Program-made: the position numbers and the translations under genes
Shown: piece by piece, positions 1 through 8,885 of the stretch
How the letters are laid out: each line of letters opens with the position of its first letter
Position numbering within the stretch: position 1 is the first letter of the stretch
The notes under the pieces: generated by a model
The model's input: only the letters and a program-made list of their open reading frames with translations
What the model was told of the DNA's origin: nothing
Databases searched by the model: none
From: Paenibacillus silvestris
GTDB lineage: Bacteria > Bacillota > Bacilli > Paenibacillales > NBRC-103111
Length of the DNA stretch: 59,152 nt
Assembly: GCF_009882985.1 (NCBI RefSeq)
Contig: NZ_WTUZ01000015.1
Coordinates: 316,270-375,421 of the forward strand
Direction of reading: 5' to 3'

Positions 1-642
1 CTCAACATCTGTTAAACGTAAACGTAGTGCAGTTCTTACAACTTGGCAGACCTGCTTTGCATCGCAGCTAGAGCCCAAATGGTAACCTACGATGCTGCGG
101 TCAAACACATCAATGATGCCCGCCATGTAAAAGAACTGGTCATAACCTGCCACATAGCCGTACTTAATGTCGAGCTGCCAAAGTTGGTTTGAACGTGTAA
201 TCGTGTGGTTACGAGCGAGTTTCCGTGGATAATGAATCTTCTTTCGCCGCTGTGGATGAAGGATGCCAAGCTTCTCGCATAGGCGGTACGTTTTCTTCTT
301 GTTGATGACCAGATTGCGCTGGATACGCAAGCATTCATTCAACATCAAATAGCCATAGCCATGCTCTTCACCGGAAACGAGTTCCATCAGCCATTCTTCG
401 ATCTGCTCATCACTGACGGCTTCACCTGAGCGCGTAAAAGAGTGTTTTGTCACGGGTCTACCACGAAGTACTACGATTGTTTTCTTCGTCGTGGTTCGTT
501 GCGCGGACTTCCTCCTGTCGTAGTACGTCGAAGAAGCCACTCCAGTAAGTTCTAGTATTTTAACTACCGCGTTTCCCTGCCCAATGAACGTTTGTGCAAC
601 GTGGAGTCGATCACTGAGGCAGGGTTCTTCTTTTTTACGAGC
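1..642 (-). mobile_element. IS3-family transposase OrfB, partial (runs off window start)
   Basis: Reverse-strand reading gives an open frame of more than 210 codons that leaves the window. It contains HPQRRKKIHYPRKLARN, then the integrase core with the first catalytic Asp in WQLDIKYGYV and the second in GIIDVFDRSIVGYHLG. The third (Glu) lies beyond the edge. This is the rve/DDE fold of IS3-family OrfB, which cuts and joins the element ends. The frame has no convincing start and lies in -1 relative to OrfA, so it is expected as an OrfAB fusion made by frameshifting. No internal stop is visible, so this end may be intact; whether the whole element is cannot be told. Confidence 0.9.
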
Positions 643-923
643 TCACGCAGAACTTCATTCTCAAGTTCCTTTTCCCCCAACGCCTTTAAAGCTCGATTGT
701 ATTTTTCTTCGAGCTCAGCCAATCGTTTAGAGTCGTTGATGCGTTCGTCGATCGTAGGTATGGCGTCTGCACCAAATTCATCTTGAAACTCTTTTACCCA
801 GTTGCGAATGGTCTTCGGTGAGACGTCATACTTCCTTGCTAGAACACCAACTTTAATCCCAGCTAAAGCTTCTTGCGCCACTTTGTTACGAACATCTTTG
901 AATGCGTTGTTTCGTTGTCTCAT
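564..923 (-). CDS. IS3-family transposase OrfA
   Basis: The protein has 119 residues. An N-terminal helix-turn-helix (KVGVLARKYDVSPKTIRNWVKEF, shown in two parts: KVGVLARKYDVSP then KTIRNWVKEF) is followed by a heptad-like helix (LAELEEKYNRALKALGEKELENE, i.e. LAELEEKYNRALK then ALGEKELENE). That is the DNA-binding plus leucine-zipper plan of IS3 OrfA. Its 3' end overlaps the OrfB frame by about 80 bases. Both stretches are read on the reverse strand and start at ATG 923. Family assignment is secure; the exact IS name is not determined. Confidence 0.85.
   Translation of the reverse strand: MRQRNNAFKDVRNKVAQEALAGIKVGVLARKYDVSPKTIRNWVKEFQDEFGADAIPTIDERINDSKRLAELEEKYNRALKALGEKELENEVLRELVKKKNPASVIDSTLHKRSLGRETR
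630..636 (-). promoter_or_regulatory. Programmed -1 frameshift heptamer (A AAA AAG) joining OrfA and OrfB
   Basis: In the OrfA frame the codons read GTA AAA AAG, giving the classic slippery heptamer A_AAA_AAG. Slipping back one base moves ribosomes from the OrfA frame into the OrfB frame, which is open from 642 onward. This is the standard IS3-family expression signal. Confidence 0.8.
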
Positions 924-963
924 TCCGTTCAGCCCCCTTTATTTAATAGTACCTTATTTCCCT

Positions 964-1000
964 AGGTACTCTCCAATTCAATTAGGGGGCTAAACAGACA
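964..1000. repeat. Possible terminal inverted repeat of the IS3 element
   Basis: Read from 1000 backwards the sequence starts TGTCTGTTTAGCCCCC, and IS3-family ends conventionally start with TG. The other end is outside the window, so neither the repeat nor the target duplication can be confirmed. The exact boundary is an inference. Confidence 0.3.
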
Positions 1001-1021
1001 ATAGCCATCTGAGCAAAAATC

Positions 1022-1150
1022 GGGGAACTATGTTCCTCTATTTCGTCATTTTCGCTTAGAAAAGGGCCAATTCTGCTGAAATAGGGCCCCGTAGTTCCCC
1101 TAAACTGTGAAAACGCCATTTTTGGCCTAAATAGCGCCCTGTAGTTCCCT
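1022..1150. repeat. Intergenic repeat, family 1, copy A (forward-inverted-inverted units)
   Basis: It has three units of about 22 bases. One forward unit at 1022-1045 starts GGGGAACTATGTTCC and continues CTATTT. Two inverted units at 1078-1100 and 1128-1150 each end GTAGTTCCC and are preceded by AATAGGGCCC or AATAGCGCCC. The same units recur near 10.2 and 27.8 kb. This copy fills most of the 300-base gap between the IS element and the end of the SNF2 helicase gene. No gene is visible in the gap. Confidence 0.75.
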
Positions 1151-1224
1151 CCGGCTCAAACTAGCGCCACGTTGGGTCTACAAGGTTATGACTGCCTGGC
1201 TGCACCCAGCTCAGCCGCGTCCGC

Positions 1225-4089
1225 CTAAGCCTCGACCCACTCGCGTCGCAGCGAGAACAAATCGCGGAGCTCGTCAGTCGACAGCTCGGTGATCCAGTTC
1301 TCGCCGGAGCCGACGATCTGCTGACTGAGGCCGAGCTTGCGCTCGATCATCTCGTCGATGCGCTCTTCGAGCGTGCCGAGCGTGACGAACTTGTGCACCT
1401 GCACATGGCGCGTCTGCCCAATGCGGAAGGCGCGGTCCGTCGCTTGGTTCTCGACGGCGGGATTCCACCAGCGATCATAGTGGAACACATGATTCGCCGC
1501 CGTCAGGTTCAGCCCGATGCCGCCGGCCTTCAGCGAAAGAATAAACACATTTCGCTTCTCGTTTGCCGGCCGGTCATCTGCGTCTTGGAAGTGCGCGATC
1601 ATCTCATCGCGCCCCGTTTTGCTTGTTCCTCCGTGCAGGAACAACACGGTCTCACCCAGCTCCTGCTGCAGCACGTGCTGCAGCAGGTTGCCAGTCTCGA
1701 CAAACTGCGTGAAGATCAAGCATTTGTCGCCTTCTTGGCGCAGCTCCTGCACCATCTCAAGCAGGCGCTCCAGCTTGTTCGAGCGTCCGCTCCATGGAGC
1801 GGACAACCCTTCCTTCAGCAGCAAGGCAGGGTGGTTGCACACCTGCTTGAGCTTCGTCAGGGCAGCGAGGATGAGCCCGCGCCGCTCCATCGCGGAGAGC
1901 GTATCCAGCCGGTCGAACATGTCTTGGATGTAGTTTTCGTACAACGAGCCTTGCTCGGCGGTGAGTGAGATGAACGTTTTGGACTCGTTCTTTTCCGGCA
2001 GATCCAGCTGGATCGCGGGATCTTTCTTCTCGCGGCGCAGCAGGAAGGGACGGATCAACTTTTGGACCTTGTTGATAATCTCAGGATCGCGCGTCTTCTC
2101 AATCGCATTCACATACCGATGCGTAAACTCACGCACCGTGCCCAGGTAGCCGGGATTCGCGAAGTCGAAGATCGACCACAGCTCCGTAAGCCGATTCTCA
2201 ATCGGGGTACCCGTTAAGGCAATCCGATGGAAGCCGTTCAAACGGCGAATCGCCGAGGCTTGCTTGGTATAAGCATTTTTTATATTTTGCGCTTCGTCTA
2301 GACAGATGGAGTTCCAGGCGATTTCGCCCAGCTCCGCCTCATCCAGATGAGACAGTGTATAAGAGGTTAATACTAAATCAACCTTGCCGACGGCTTCCGT
2401 AAAGGCAGCTCCTTTGAACCGCTGAGGCCCGTAGTGCAGATGTACCTTGAGCGAAGGGGCGAAGCGCTTCAGCTCCATCTGCCAGTTGCCGAGGACAGAA
2501 GTTGGACAAATCAAGAGAGAAGGCGCAGCAGGCTGCTCGGTTTCCTTGACAGTGAGCAGGTAGGTGATCCACTGAATCGTTTTACCGAGACCCATATCAT
2601 CGGCTAAACAGCCGCCAAGGCCGAAACGACGCAAGAAGAGCAGCCAAGAGATGCCGTCCACCTGATAGTGGCGCAGCGAACCTTGGAAGCTCGGCGGCGG
2701 TTCCACAGTGGGGATCGCAGCCGTTTGCGTCAGCTGGTCAACCATGTGGCGCAGCTGCTCATTCAGCTCGACTTCCATCTCGATGTAACGCATCGCATCG
2801 GGATCATCTTCTTCCGGCAGCAGTCCGGCTGCATCTCCTGCGAAATGCAGCTCTAACACGTCGCGGAAGGAGAGGCCCTGCTTCTTCTGGACCTGCTTCA
2901 TGATTTGCTCAACCTGCGCCATGAACTTCGGATCGAGCTGAATCCAATTGCCGCGAATCTGGATGAGCTTGCGCTTCTCTTCCAGCAGCAGACGGAATTC
3001 TTCCTCCGTCAGCTCCAAATCACCAACAGCCAGCTTCCAGTCGAACTGCATCAGCTGGGTTAGCCCGAACATGGTCTCCCGTCCTGAGCCGACGGAAGAC
3101 TTGATCTTCGCGCGCAGCTTCGGCTTCATCTTGCGGATGCGCTCCCACCAGGCCGGCAGGAACACACTGGTCCCGGCCTCCACAAGCCGCACGCTTCCCT
3201 CTGCGAGGAAGCGCCAAGCCTCTTCCTCCGTCAACGTCTGACGGAGGGTGTTATCGCCCGCATCCAGCCAAGGCAGGATGCGCAGCCATTTGGCCGCATC
3301 ACGTTCGATGCGGCTGAGCTCCGGCTGCCACGCCTCCGGCAGTGGCAGCTCACCCGCCACCGGCTCGCCGGTGGGCGTCACCGTGCGCAGCACGTCCGGC
3401 GCAAGCCGGTCCTGCAGCAGCACGCGCAGCTGCCAGCCCGCACCGTGCGCCAGGTCTGGCTCTGCGAGCTGCAGGCACGTGCGCATCGGCGAGCGGTCTT
3501 GGCGCCAGCCGATTGCGACGAGCCAGTCTTCCTCGTCGAGCCAGAGATCAGCACCAAGTTCACCCCGCCGCATGAGCGGATACGCCGCCTCCAGCTTGCG
3601 CAGATTGTCTTTCATGATGCCGTCTGCGTCCACCCATTCGGGGATCAGCGCGTGAATCCAGCGGGAAACAGCAGGCGATTCCAGAGATTGCAGATCCTCC
3701 GGCAGCTGCAGCTTCCAGCCAATCTCGCCGGCCTTCCATTTCTCATAATCCGGCATGAAGCTTCCGGTAGCCAATGCCTCGCGAACCGCAGGCGCTAAGC
3801 TGATGAAATCCGCGGAGTCCTGATGCCAGCTAAGCTGTAGATGCTGCACAGGCTGCGGATCGCTGAAATAATCGAGCGCCTCCAGCGGTTGCAGCTCAAT
3901 GCCTTCGCGATTTTGCCATTCACTTGGTTCCATGAAAGTGCCATAGAAGGAAGCTCGGTGCCAAGCAAAGAGCATATTTTTCAAATCAAGGGCGTCCCAA
4001 ATGCCGCCGTTCTCGCGGGATCCCCATAGAAACAAGGAGCCGCTGGGGAGGGAGCTTACATGAACCGTCAGCGCGCTGGTTTCGATCAT
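1225..4089 (-). CDS. ywqA: SNF2-family DEAD/DEAH helicase (YwqA-type)
   Basis: It encodes about 954 residues. The N-terminal half (to about residue 450) is the SNF2-associated region. The helicase core then shows motif I DDMGLGKTIQ near residue 500, motif II DEAQ near 596, GTPIENRLTELWSIFDF, and the C-terminal lobe with LKAGGIGLNLTAANHV and RWWNPAVENQATDRAFRIGQ near 885. These are ATP-dependent DNA translocase motifs, complete and intact. The start is ambiguous: ATG 4098 sits only 3 bases from AAAGG, while ATG 4089 overlaps the stop of the upstream SWIM gene as ATGA, and I prefer the latter. The pairing with a SWIM-domain gene matches B. subtilis ywqA-ywqB, which suggests a shared role in DNA transactions that is still poorly known. 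Locally it is more GC-rich than its neighbours. Confidence 0.93.
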   Translation of the reverse strand: MIETSALTVHVSSLPSGSLFLWGSRENGGIWDALDLKNMLFAWHRASFYGTFMEPSEWQNREGIELQPLEALDYFSDPQPVQHLQLSWHQDSADFISLAPAVREALATGSFMPDYEKWKAGEIGWKLQLPEDLQSLESPAVSRWIHALIPEWVDADGIMKDNLRKLEAAYPLMRRGELGADLWLDEEDWLVAIGWRQDRSPMRTCLQLAEPDLAHGAGWQLRVLLQDRLAPDVLRTVTPTGEPVAGELPLPEAWQPELSRIERDAAKWLRILPWLDAGDNTLRQTLTEEEAWRFLAEGSVRLVEAGTSVFLPAWWERIRKMKPKLRAKIKSSVGSGRETMFGLTQLMQFDWKLAVGDLELTEEEFRLLLEEKRKLIQIRGNWIQLDPKFMAQVEQIMKQVQKKQGLSFRDVLELHFAGDAAGLLPEEDDPDAMRYIEMEVELNEQLRHMVDQLTQTAAIPTVEPPPSFQGSLRHYQVDGISWLLFLRRFGLGGCLADDMGLGKTIQWITYLLTVKETEQPAAPSLLICPTSVLGNWQMELKRFAPSLKVHLHYGPQRFKGAAFTEAVGKVDLVLTSYTLSHLDEAELGEIAWNSICLDEAQNIKNAYTKQASAIRRLNGFHRIALTGTPIENRLTELWSIFDFANPGYLGTVREFTHRYVNAIEKTRDPEIINKVQKLIRPFLLRREKKDPAIQLDLPEKNESKTFISLTAEQGSLYENYIQDMFDRLDTLSAMERRGLILAALTKLKQVCNHPALLLKEGLSAPWSGRSNKLERLLEMVQELRQEGDKCLIFTQFVETGNLLQHVLQQELGETVLFLHGGTSKTGRDEMIAHFQDADDRPANEKRNVFILSLKAGGIGLNLTAANHVFHYDRWWNPAVENQATDRAFRIGQTRHVQVHKFVTLGTLEERIDEMIERKLGLSQQIVGSGENWITELSTDELRDLFSLRREWVEA

Positions 4090-5678
4090 CGAATCCATTT
4101 TCCTTTCTTAAGCTCTTCTTGGAAGGCACGCAAGCGTGAGAATTTATCCGCTAAACGATACACATAGTGCTCCCAGCGATCGTTCTGGCCTAGTTGTTTG
4201 TATATGCTGTGCAGCTTCTTCAGAAGCCGGACAGCTGTTTTGTAGGAAGCTCTATTTTTCTCCAAAACCGCACGTTCCGCCGCTTGATGATACAGAGGAA
4301 GGAGCAAAGCGGGATCATGCTCTTCAATCGCTTTCAGCTCCAGCGTGTATAGATTCAGTGGCGAGATACGGTTTGCTAGCTGTAAATCCACCCATTGCCG
4401 ATACCTTTTGGTCTGCAGCAAATAGGCTGTGTAATAGTAATAGGAGCGAGGCAGCAGGGACTCCATGACCTGTACCCATTCACTGTCGGAGTCCAAATGC
4501 TTCGTCGTGTCGAGCCAATATTGGCAAAAGGTTCGGAAATCATCGTGATTGGCCTGTGCAATCGACTTGAACAACCAGCGAAGCCAGACCAGCATATCCT
4601 GCCATTGCTTATCATTGTAATAATAATTCAGGTACAGGAAGTAATCCTTCGCTTGGGGATGAGCCAAGAGTTCGAGCAGTTTGAAGGCACTGTCTGTATC
4701 TCCCTGAATGATGTGAAAATGAGCTCTGGCCGCGATCACGGCATCCTTTTTCTTAGCAAGCTGATCCTTTTTGGACAGAAGGGCATCGAGGCGTTGGATC
4801 TCCTCTTTCTGCGCGGATTTCTGGCCAGACAGCTTCCACCAGATGAAGCGATACACGAATAGCCAGTCAATCGGGCTGTCTTTTCCTTGCAGCGCGAATT
4901 CACCGAGCATTTTGAGTGTAGCCAGCATGTGTTTGGGTTCAGCCGTGAAGGAAGCGTTCAGATCCATCCCTTGGGCAAGCTCGACGAGCTTATCCTCGCA
5001 GTTTTTTGCGGCGATTTTGCACCCGTTTTCGTGGTAATAAGACAAGTAAGAGCTTTTGGTCTCTTGATAAAATTGTTCGATCTTACGCATCATGAACAGC
5101 ACAATATGAAGCATATAGATTTCGCGCATCGAGCTTTTCCAATCGGCTGCAAAACCTGGCAGAGACTCTAACGCAGAGTCATAAAACGTTTCAATGGAGT
5201 GCTGATGCGAGATCGAGAACCCGTGAAATCTGCCTTCGAAAAAGCGATGCCAATCGGCAGGTGATGCCGCTTCTTCGGGTTTATTAGCCTTGGCGGCATC
5301 TTTGCGTTCCTGTGCCGGGGACGAGCCCCGCAGCGGTTTCTTGCGAGCGAATATTTGTTGCTTTAACTGCTGCAACAGCAGTTCAGGCCGACCATACGGG
5401 GCATATAAGCTGAAGAACGTAGCACCGATATGCTGGCAAAAACCATCGAAGGAGCAGCTGCATGAGCTGTCCTGAAAATGTTCTAAATTCACCGTCGTGC
5501 TGTGCAGTCTCTTGCCTGCAACCGTCGACTGAATGCTTGTGCCCTTCAGATCGACATCCGCCACGCGGCCTTTATGATAATACTCCCAGCCCTGCTCCAG
5601 TACGGCAGCATCGAAATGCAGCGGGATTTGCTTAATTAGGTAGTTCATTCGATTTTTGGGAATCTGCAGTTTCAGCAT
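4086..5678 (-). CDS. ywqB: SWIM zinc-finger protein (YwqB-type)
   Basis: It encodes about 530 residues. The SWIM motif C-x-C-x5-C-x-H is seen as CSCSFDGFCQH roughly 80 residues in. The rest is a long, mostly helical region without a recognisable catalytic motif. SWIM domains bind zinc and are thought to mediate DNA or protein contacts. I chose ATG 5678 because AGGAAAG lies just upstream; an open extension to 5819 has no ribosome site. The stop overlaps the helicase start as ATGA, so the two are translationally coupled and probably act together. Molecular function is not established. Confidence 0.85.
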   Translation of the reverse strand: MLKLQIPKNRMNYLIKQIPLHFDAAVLEQGWEYYHKGRVADVDLKGTSIQSTVAGKRLHSTTVNLEHFQDSSCSCSFDGFCQHIGATFFSLYAPYGRPELLLQQLKQQIFARKKPLRGSSPAQERKDAAKANKPEEAASPADWHRFFEGRFHGFSISHQHSIETFYDSALESLPGFAADWKSSMREIYMLHIVLFMMRKIEQFYQETKSSYLSYYHENGCKIAAKNCEDKLVELAQGMDLNASFTAEPKHMLATLKMLGEFALQGKDSPIDWLFVYRFIWWKLSGQKSAQKEEIQRLDALLSKKDQLAKKKDAVIAARAHFHIIQGDTDSAFKLLELLAHPQAKDYFLYLNYYYNDKQWQDMLVWLRWLFKSIAQANHDDFRTFCQYWLDTTKHLDSDSEWVQVMESLLPRSYYYYTAYLLQTKRYRQWVDLQLANRISPLNLYTLELKAIEEHDPALLLPLYHQAAERAVLEKNRASYKTAVRLLKKLHSIYKQLGQNDRWEHYVYRLADKFSRLRAFQEELKKGKWIR

Positions 5679-5869
5679 GTGTGCTTTCCTACCCTCCGAG
5701 CGGTACATTCCTTCTTCCATAGTAACAGATTTTTTCCGAAATTGCCCATTTCCACAGTTTATGCCAAAGGGTATTTTTTTATCCGGGGTAAAAACGGTTA
5801 ACCCTGCATTCGAACCCATAATATGATAAAGTGAAGCTAGAAGGTTAGCTACCGAAGGGAGACTTTACA

Positions 5870-6163
5870 ATGGGCATAAAATTCGGAAGAGAATATAAGG
5901 ATATTGTCACTGATTTCGTACGCGGCATTGAGATGGTTGATGGTTTCTACGAGCTGCTGGATATGAGCGCGGACGATTGGCAGGAACTTGAGCAGGATGA
6001 ACAGGAAGAGTGCCTGCGTACGCTGGCTGACGATATTTTTTATGGATTAGGCAACAGTCCTGTGATGCAAATCGGTGCAGGCTCGGTTCGCCATGATCCG
6101 GGTAATCACGTGTTGAAGGTTCACGACGGGGAGAAGTTGGTTTCCGTCATTTATTTGGTCTGA
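5870..6163 (+). CDS. Conserved hypothetical protein, 97 aa
   Basis: It is a small acidic protein (MGIKFGREYKD..., ending KLVSVIYLV) with no membrane segment, signal peptide or motif I recognise. GGGAG lies about 9 bases before the ATG. It stands divergent from ywqB, 35 bases before recQ, and is probably its first operon partner. Nothing in the sequence fixes a function. Confidence 0.7.
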   Translation: MGIKFGREYKDIVTDFVRGIEMVDGFYELLDMSADDWQELEQDEQEECLRTLADDIFYGLGNSPVMQIGAGSVRHDPGNHVLKVHDGEKLVSVIYLV

Positions 6164-6198
6164 TTTTTGAGTGAGCGAAAGAAAGGTGTTTAAAAGTT

Positions 6199-8010
6199 AT
6201 GCTGCTGGATGGGGCAAGGAAGGTTTTACAACAAGTATATGGATACCCGGAATTCCGCGAGGGGCAGAAGAATATTATCACCAATCTGCTTGAAGGAAAG
6301 GATACGCTTGGCATTATGCCGACGGGCGGCGGTAAATCGATCTGCTATCAAGTTCCTGCGATGCTGATGGAGGGGGTAACCCTCGTCATTTCACCGCTGA
6401 TTTCCTTGATGAAGGACCAAGTGGATGCCCTAGGTGTGCTCGGGGTTCCAGCGACATTCATTAACAGTACGCTGGAAGCTAGAGAAGTGGAACAGCGGAT
6501 GCAAGGCGCGATGCAGGGCAAGTATAAGCTGCTCTATATCGCGCCCGAGCGGCTGGAGTCAGAGCGGTTCCGCGCGCGCATGTCGGCGCTGAATCTTCCC
6601 TTTGTAGCAATTGATGAGGCTCACTGTGTGTCCCAGTGGGGCCATGATTTCCGGCCAAGCTATGTTTCTATTGCTCCGTTTATTCGCGAGCTTCCGAATC
6701 GCCCGATCGTAGCGGCCTTTACCGCTACAGCGACAGCCGAGGTGACGGCAGATATCGCAAGACTGCTGGACCTATCGGATGCGGGCATCTTTGTGAACGG
6801 TTTCTCGCGGGATAATTTGGAGCTGACCATTCTTCGCGGAGAGAACAAGCGGGACTACATTCACAATTATGTGAAAGAGCATACGCACCAACCAGGCATT
6901 ATCTATGCCGCTACGCGTAAGGACGTGGAGGAGTTGTACGAGTCTTTGCGGAAAAAAGGCTACGCCGCAGGCAAGTACCACGCCGGTCTAACGGACGATG
7001 AGCGCTCCTACATGCAGGAAGCGTTCCTCTATGATGATGTTCGGGTGATGATCGCCACGAATGCCTTCGGGATGGGCATCGATAAGTCGAACGTGCGCTA
7101 TGTCATTCACTACAATATGCCAAAGAACATGGAAGCTTATTATCAAGAAGCTGGTCGCGCAGGGCGTGACGGGGAGCCGAGCGAATGCATTCTGCTGTTC
7201 AGCGCGCAGGATATTATGACGCAGAAGTTCCTCATTGAGCAGAACCAGATTTCGCCAGAACGCAAAGCAAACGAATACAAAAAGCTGCAGACTATGATCG
7301 ATTTCTGCTATTCACCAAGGTGTCTGCGGAATGTCATTCTGCACTATTTTGATGAGACTAATATTAAAGATACCTGCGGCAATTGCAGCTCCTGCAAGGA
7401 TGATCGCGACTCCGTCGATATTACGGTTGAAGCGCAGAAAATCTTCTCCTGCATCCGTCGCATGAACGAACGTTTCGGTATTTCAATGGTTGCCTCCGTA
7501 CTCAAGGGGTCGAAAGCGAAGAAAATTGTCGAATATCGGTTCGATCGACTACCGACCCATGGCATTATGCGAGATTTGCCGGAAAAAGAAATATCCGATC
7601 TGATCAATGTATTGATCTCGGAAGGGTTTTTGCAGCTGTCTGAGGGCCAGTATCCAGTGGTCAGATTAATGCAGCCTGCAGCGGAAGTGCTTCAAGGGAA
7701 GCTGCCTGTGTACCAAAAAGTGCGCAAACAGCAGGTCAAAGCCGCTGCTATCGACAATACCTTGTTCGAGCAGCTGCGCCTGCTTCGCCGGGAAATTGCT
7801 GCACGCGAGAAAGTACCGCCGTACATTATATTCTCCGACAGCACGCTGCGTGAGATGAGTGAAAGCTGCCCGACCTCGGAGTCTGCCATGCTGCGAATCA
7901 AGGGTGTCGGTGAGGTCAAATACCGCAACTACGGGAAGCCATTCCTTGATTTGCTTCGTACGTATGCGGGAGAGAGCGAAGCCGAGGCGGTCGCTTATGA
8001 TTTTGAGTAA
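6199..8010 (+). CDS. recQ: ATP-dependent DNA helicase RecQ
   Basis: It encodes 603 residues. Walker A is MPTGGGKS near residue 40, the DEAH box (AIDEAHCVSQWGHDFRPSY) near 139, helicase motif VI in YYQEAGRAGRDG, and the RecQ zinc-binding cluster (four Cys in RCLRN...DTCGNCSSCKDD) near 370-400. An RQC-like region follows, and a C-terminal HRDC domain (about 520-600, with MLRIKGVGEVKYRNYG) ends the protein. It unwinds 3'-5' DNA in repair and recombination. Length and domain order are those of a full-length RecQ. AAAGG precedes the ATG. The phhB-like gene follows after 27 bases, so the two probably form one transcript. Confidence 0.96.
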   Translation: MLLDGARKVLQQVYGYPEFREGQKNIITNLLEGKDTLGIMPTGGGKSICYQVPAMLMEGVTLVISPLISLMKDQVDALGVLGVPATFINSTLEAREVEQRMQGAMQGKYKLLYIAPERLESERFRARMSALNLPFVAIDEAHCVSQWGHDFRPSYVSIAPFIRELPNRPIVAAFTATATAEVTADIARLLDLSDAGIFVNGFSRDNLELTILRGENKRDYIHNYVKEHTHQPGIIYAATRKDVEELYESLRKKGYAAGKYHAGLTDDERSYMQEAFLYDDVRVMIATNAFGMGIDKSNVRYVIHYNMPKNMEAYYQEAGRAGRDGEPSECILLFSAQDIMTQKFLIEQNQISPERKANEYKKLQTMIDFCYSPRCLRNVILHYFDETNIKDTCGNCSSCKDDRDSVDITVEAQKIFSCIRRMNERFGISMVASVLKGSKAKKIVEYRFDRLPTHGIMRDLPEKEISDLINVLISEGFLQLSEGQYPVVRLMQPAAEVLQGKLPVYQKVRKQQVKAAAIDNTLFEQLRLLRREIAAREKVPPYIIFSDSTLREMSESCPTSESAMLRIKGVGEVKYRNYGKPFLDLLRTYAGESEAEAVAYDFE

Positions 8011-8037
8011 GGATAGGTCTGGAAGGGGCGGAAGTGC

Positions 8038-8346
8038 GTGAAGCTTGGGAATAGTGACATTGAACGGAAGCTTGGGGCGCTCGCTGGCTGGACGACAGAG
8101 GATCATAAATGGATCGTGCGGAAATACCGTTTTGCGGAATTCCTGCAGGGCATTTCCTTTGTGAATCATGTCGCCCGTATCGCTGAAGCTGATAATCACC
8201 ACCCAATGATTGCCATCGATTACAAAATGGTCACCCTGCGGCTGACGTCTTGGCATGCTGGCGGTTTGACAGAGCTGGATTTTCAGTCAGCTGCCAGGTT
8301 TGATCAAGCATTTGAAGAGGTGTCTGCAGAATCCAGCAGCACTTAA
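8038..8346 (+). CDS. phhB: Pterin-4a-carbinolamine dehydratase
   Basis: It encodes 102 residues from a GTG start with GGAAGGGG upstream. The hallmark ADNHHPMIAIDYKMVTLRL followed by LTSWHAGGLTELD matches the PCD/DCoH family, in which the two adjacent His residues catalyse dehydration of 4a-hydroxytetrahydropterin. No aromatic amino acid hydroxylase is nearby, so the physiological partner is unknown; in many bacteria such proteins also support molybdopterin or other pterin metabolism. Its stop overlaps the stop of the convergent acetyltransferase gene by a few bases. Confidence 0.9.
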   Translation: MKLGNSDIERKLGALAGWTTEDHKWIVRKYRFAEFLQGISFVNHVARIAEADNHHPMIAIDYKMVTLRLTSWHAGGLTELDFQSAARFDQAFEEVSAESSST

Positions 8347-8846
8347 TTTGGAGAGGCTGCGTCGTACACCATGCAATGAAAATTCGACATGCCCATTGGC
8401 GTCTGTTTTTCATACGTGTCCGTGATCGTGAAACCAGCACGCTCATAAGTGCGGATTGCTCGCTCATTCCAGACAAGCACCTCAAGGTCGATCTCGTGCC
8501 CGGGGGCGATCTTCTGCGCTTCACGGGTGAGAAGCTGCACGAATTGGAGGCCAATTCCGCTGCCTTTTCCTATAAGATCCGGACGGAGTCCGAGACCTAA
8601 GCGCGTGACGCCGACAATCGGGAAGAACTGAACGAAGCCGGATAATACGCCACTCGCATCGACGACGGCTCTGTACTGTTCACCCCGAATGTGCGCGTCA
8701 GCGAATTCGATCTGCTCTTGGAGCATGATTTCCCAAGAGGGCCAATTATAAAGCTCGTAGGGAGACGGATATTTCCACGTACATAACTCCTCGCAGTGCG
8801 CGTTAGTTAGCGGTACAACTCGCCAGGGTAAGCTTGCTTTTACCAC
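8343..8846 (-). CDS. GNAT-family N-acetyltransferase
   Basis: It encodes about 167 residues. The acetyl-CoA site lies in LGLGLRPDLIGKGSGIGLQF, followed by the conserved ...EVLVWNERAIRTYERAGF segment typical of the RimJ/RimL-like GNAT group. The start may be GTG 8846, spaced 9 bases from AAGGTG; an in-frame GTG at 8858 overlaps that same ribosome site. Substrate unknown. It converges tail to tail on phhB with overlapping stop codons. Confidence 0.85.
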   Translation of the reverse strand: MVKASLPWRVVPLTNAHCEELCTWKYPSPYELYNWPSWEIMLQEQIEFADAHIRGEQYRAVVDASGVLSGFVQFFPIVGVTRLGLGLRPDLIGKGSGIGLQFVQLLTREAQKIAPGHEIDLEVLVWNERAIRTYERAGFTITDTYEKQTPMGMSNFHCMVYDAASPN

Positions 8847-8885
8847 TTTTATTATCACCTTTTCATTTATTGGTTGGAGGATCGC

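Noticed and set aside
1022..1150. CRISPR array as explanation of repeats near 1.1, 10.2, 27.8 and 41.1 kb
   Set aside because: Units alternate in orientation, are few per site, spacers vary in size, and no cas genes are present.
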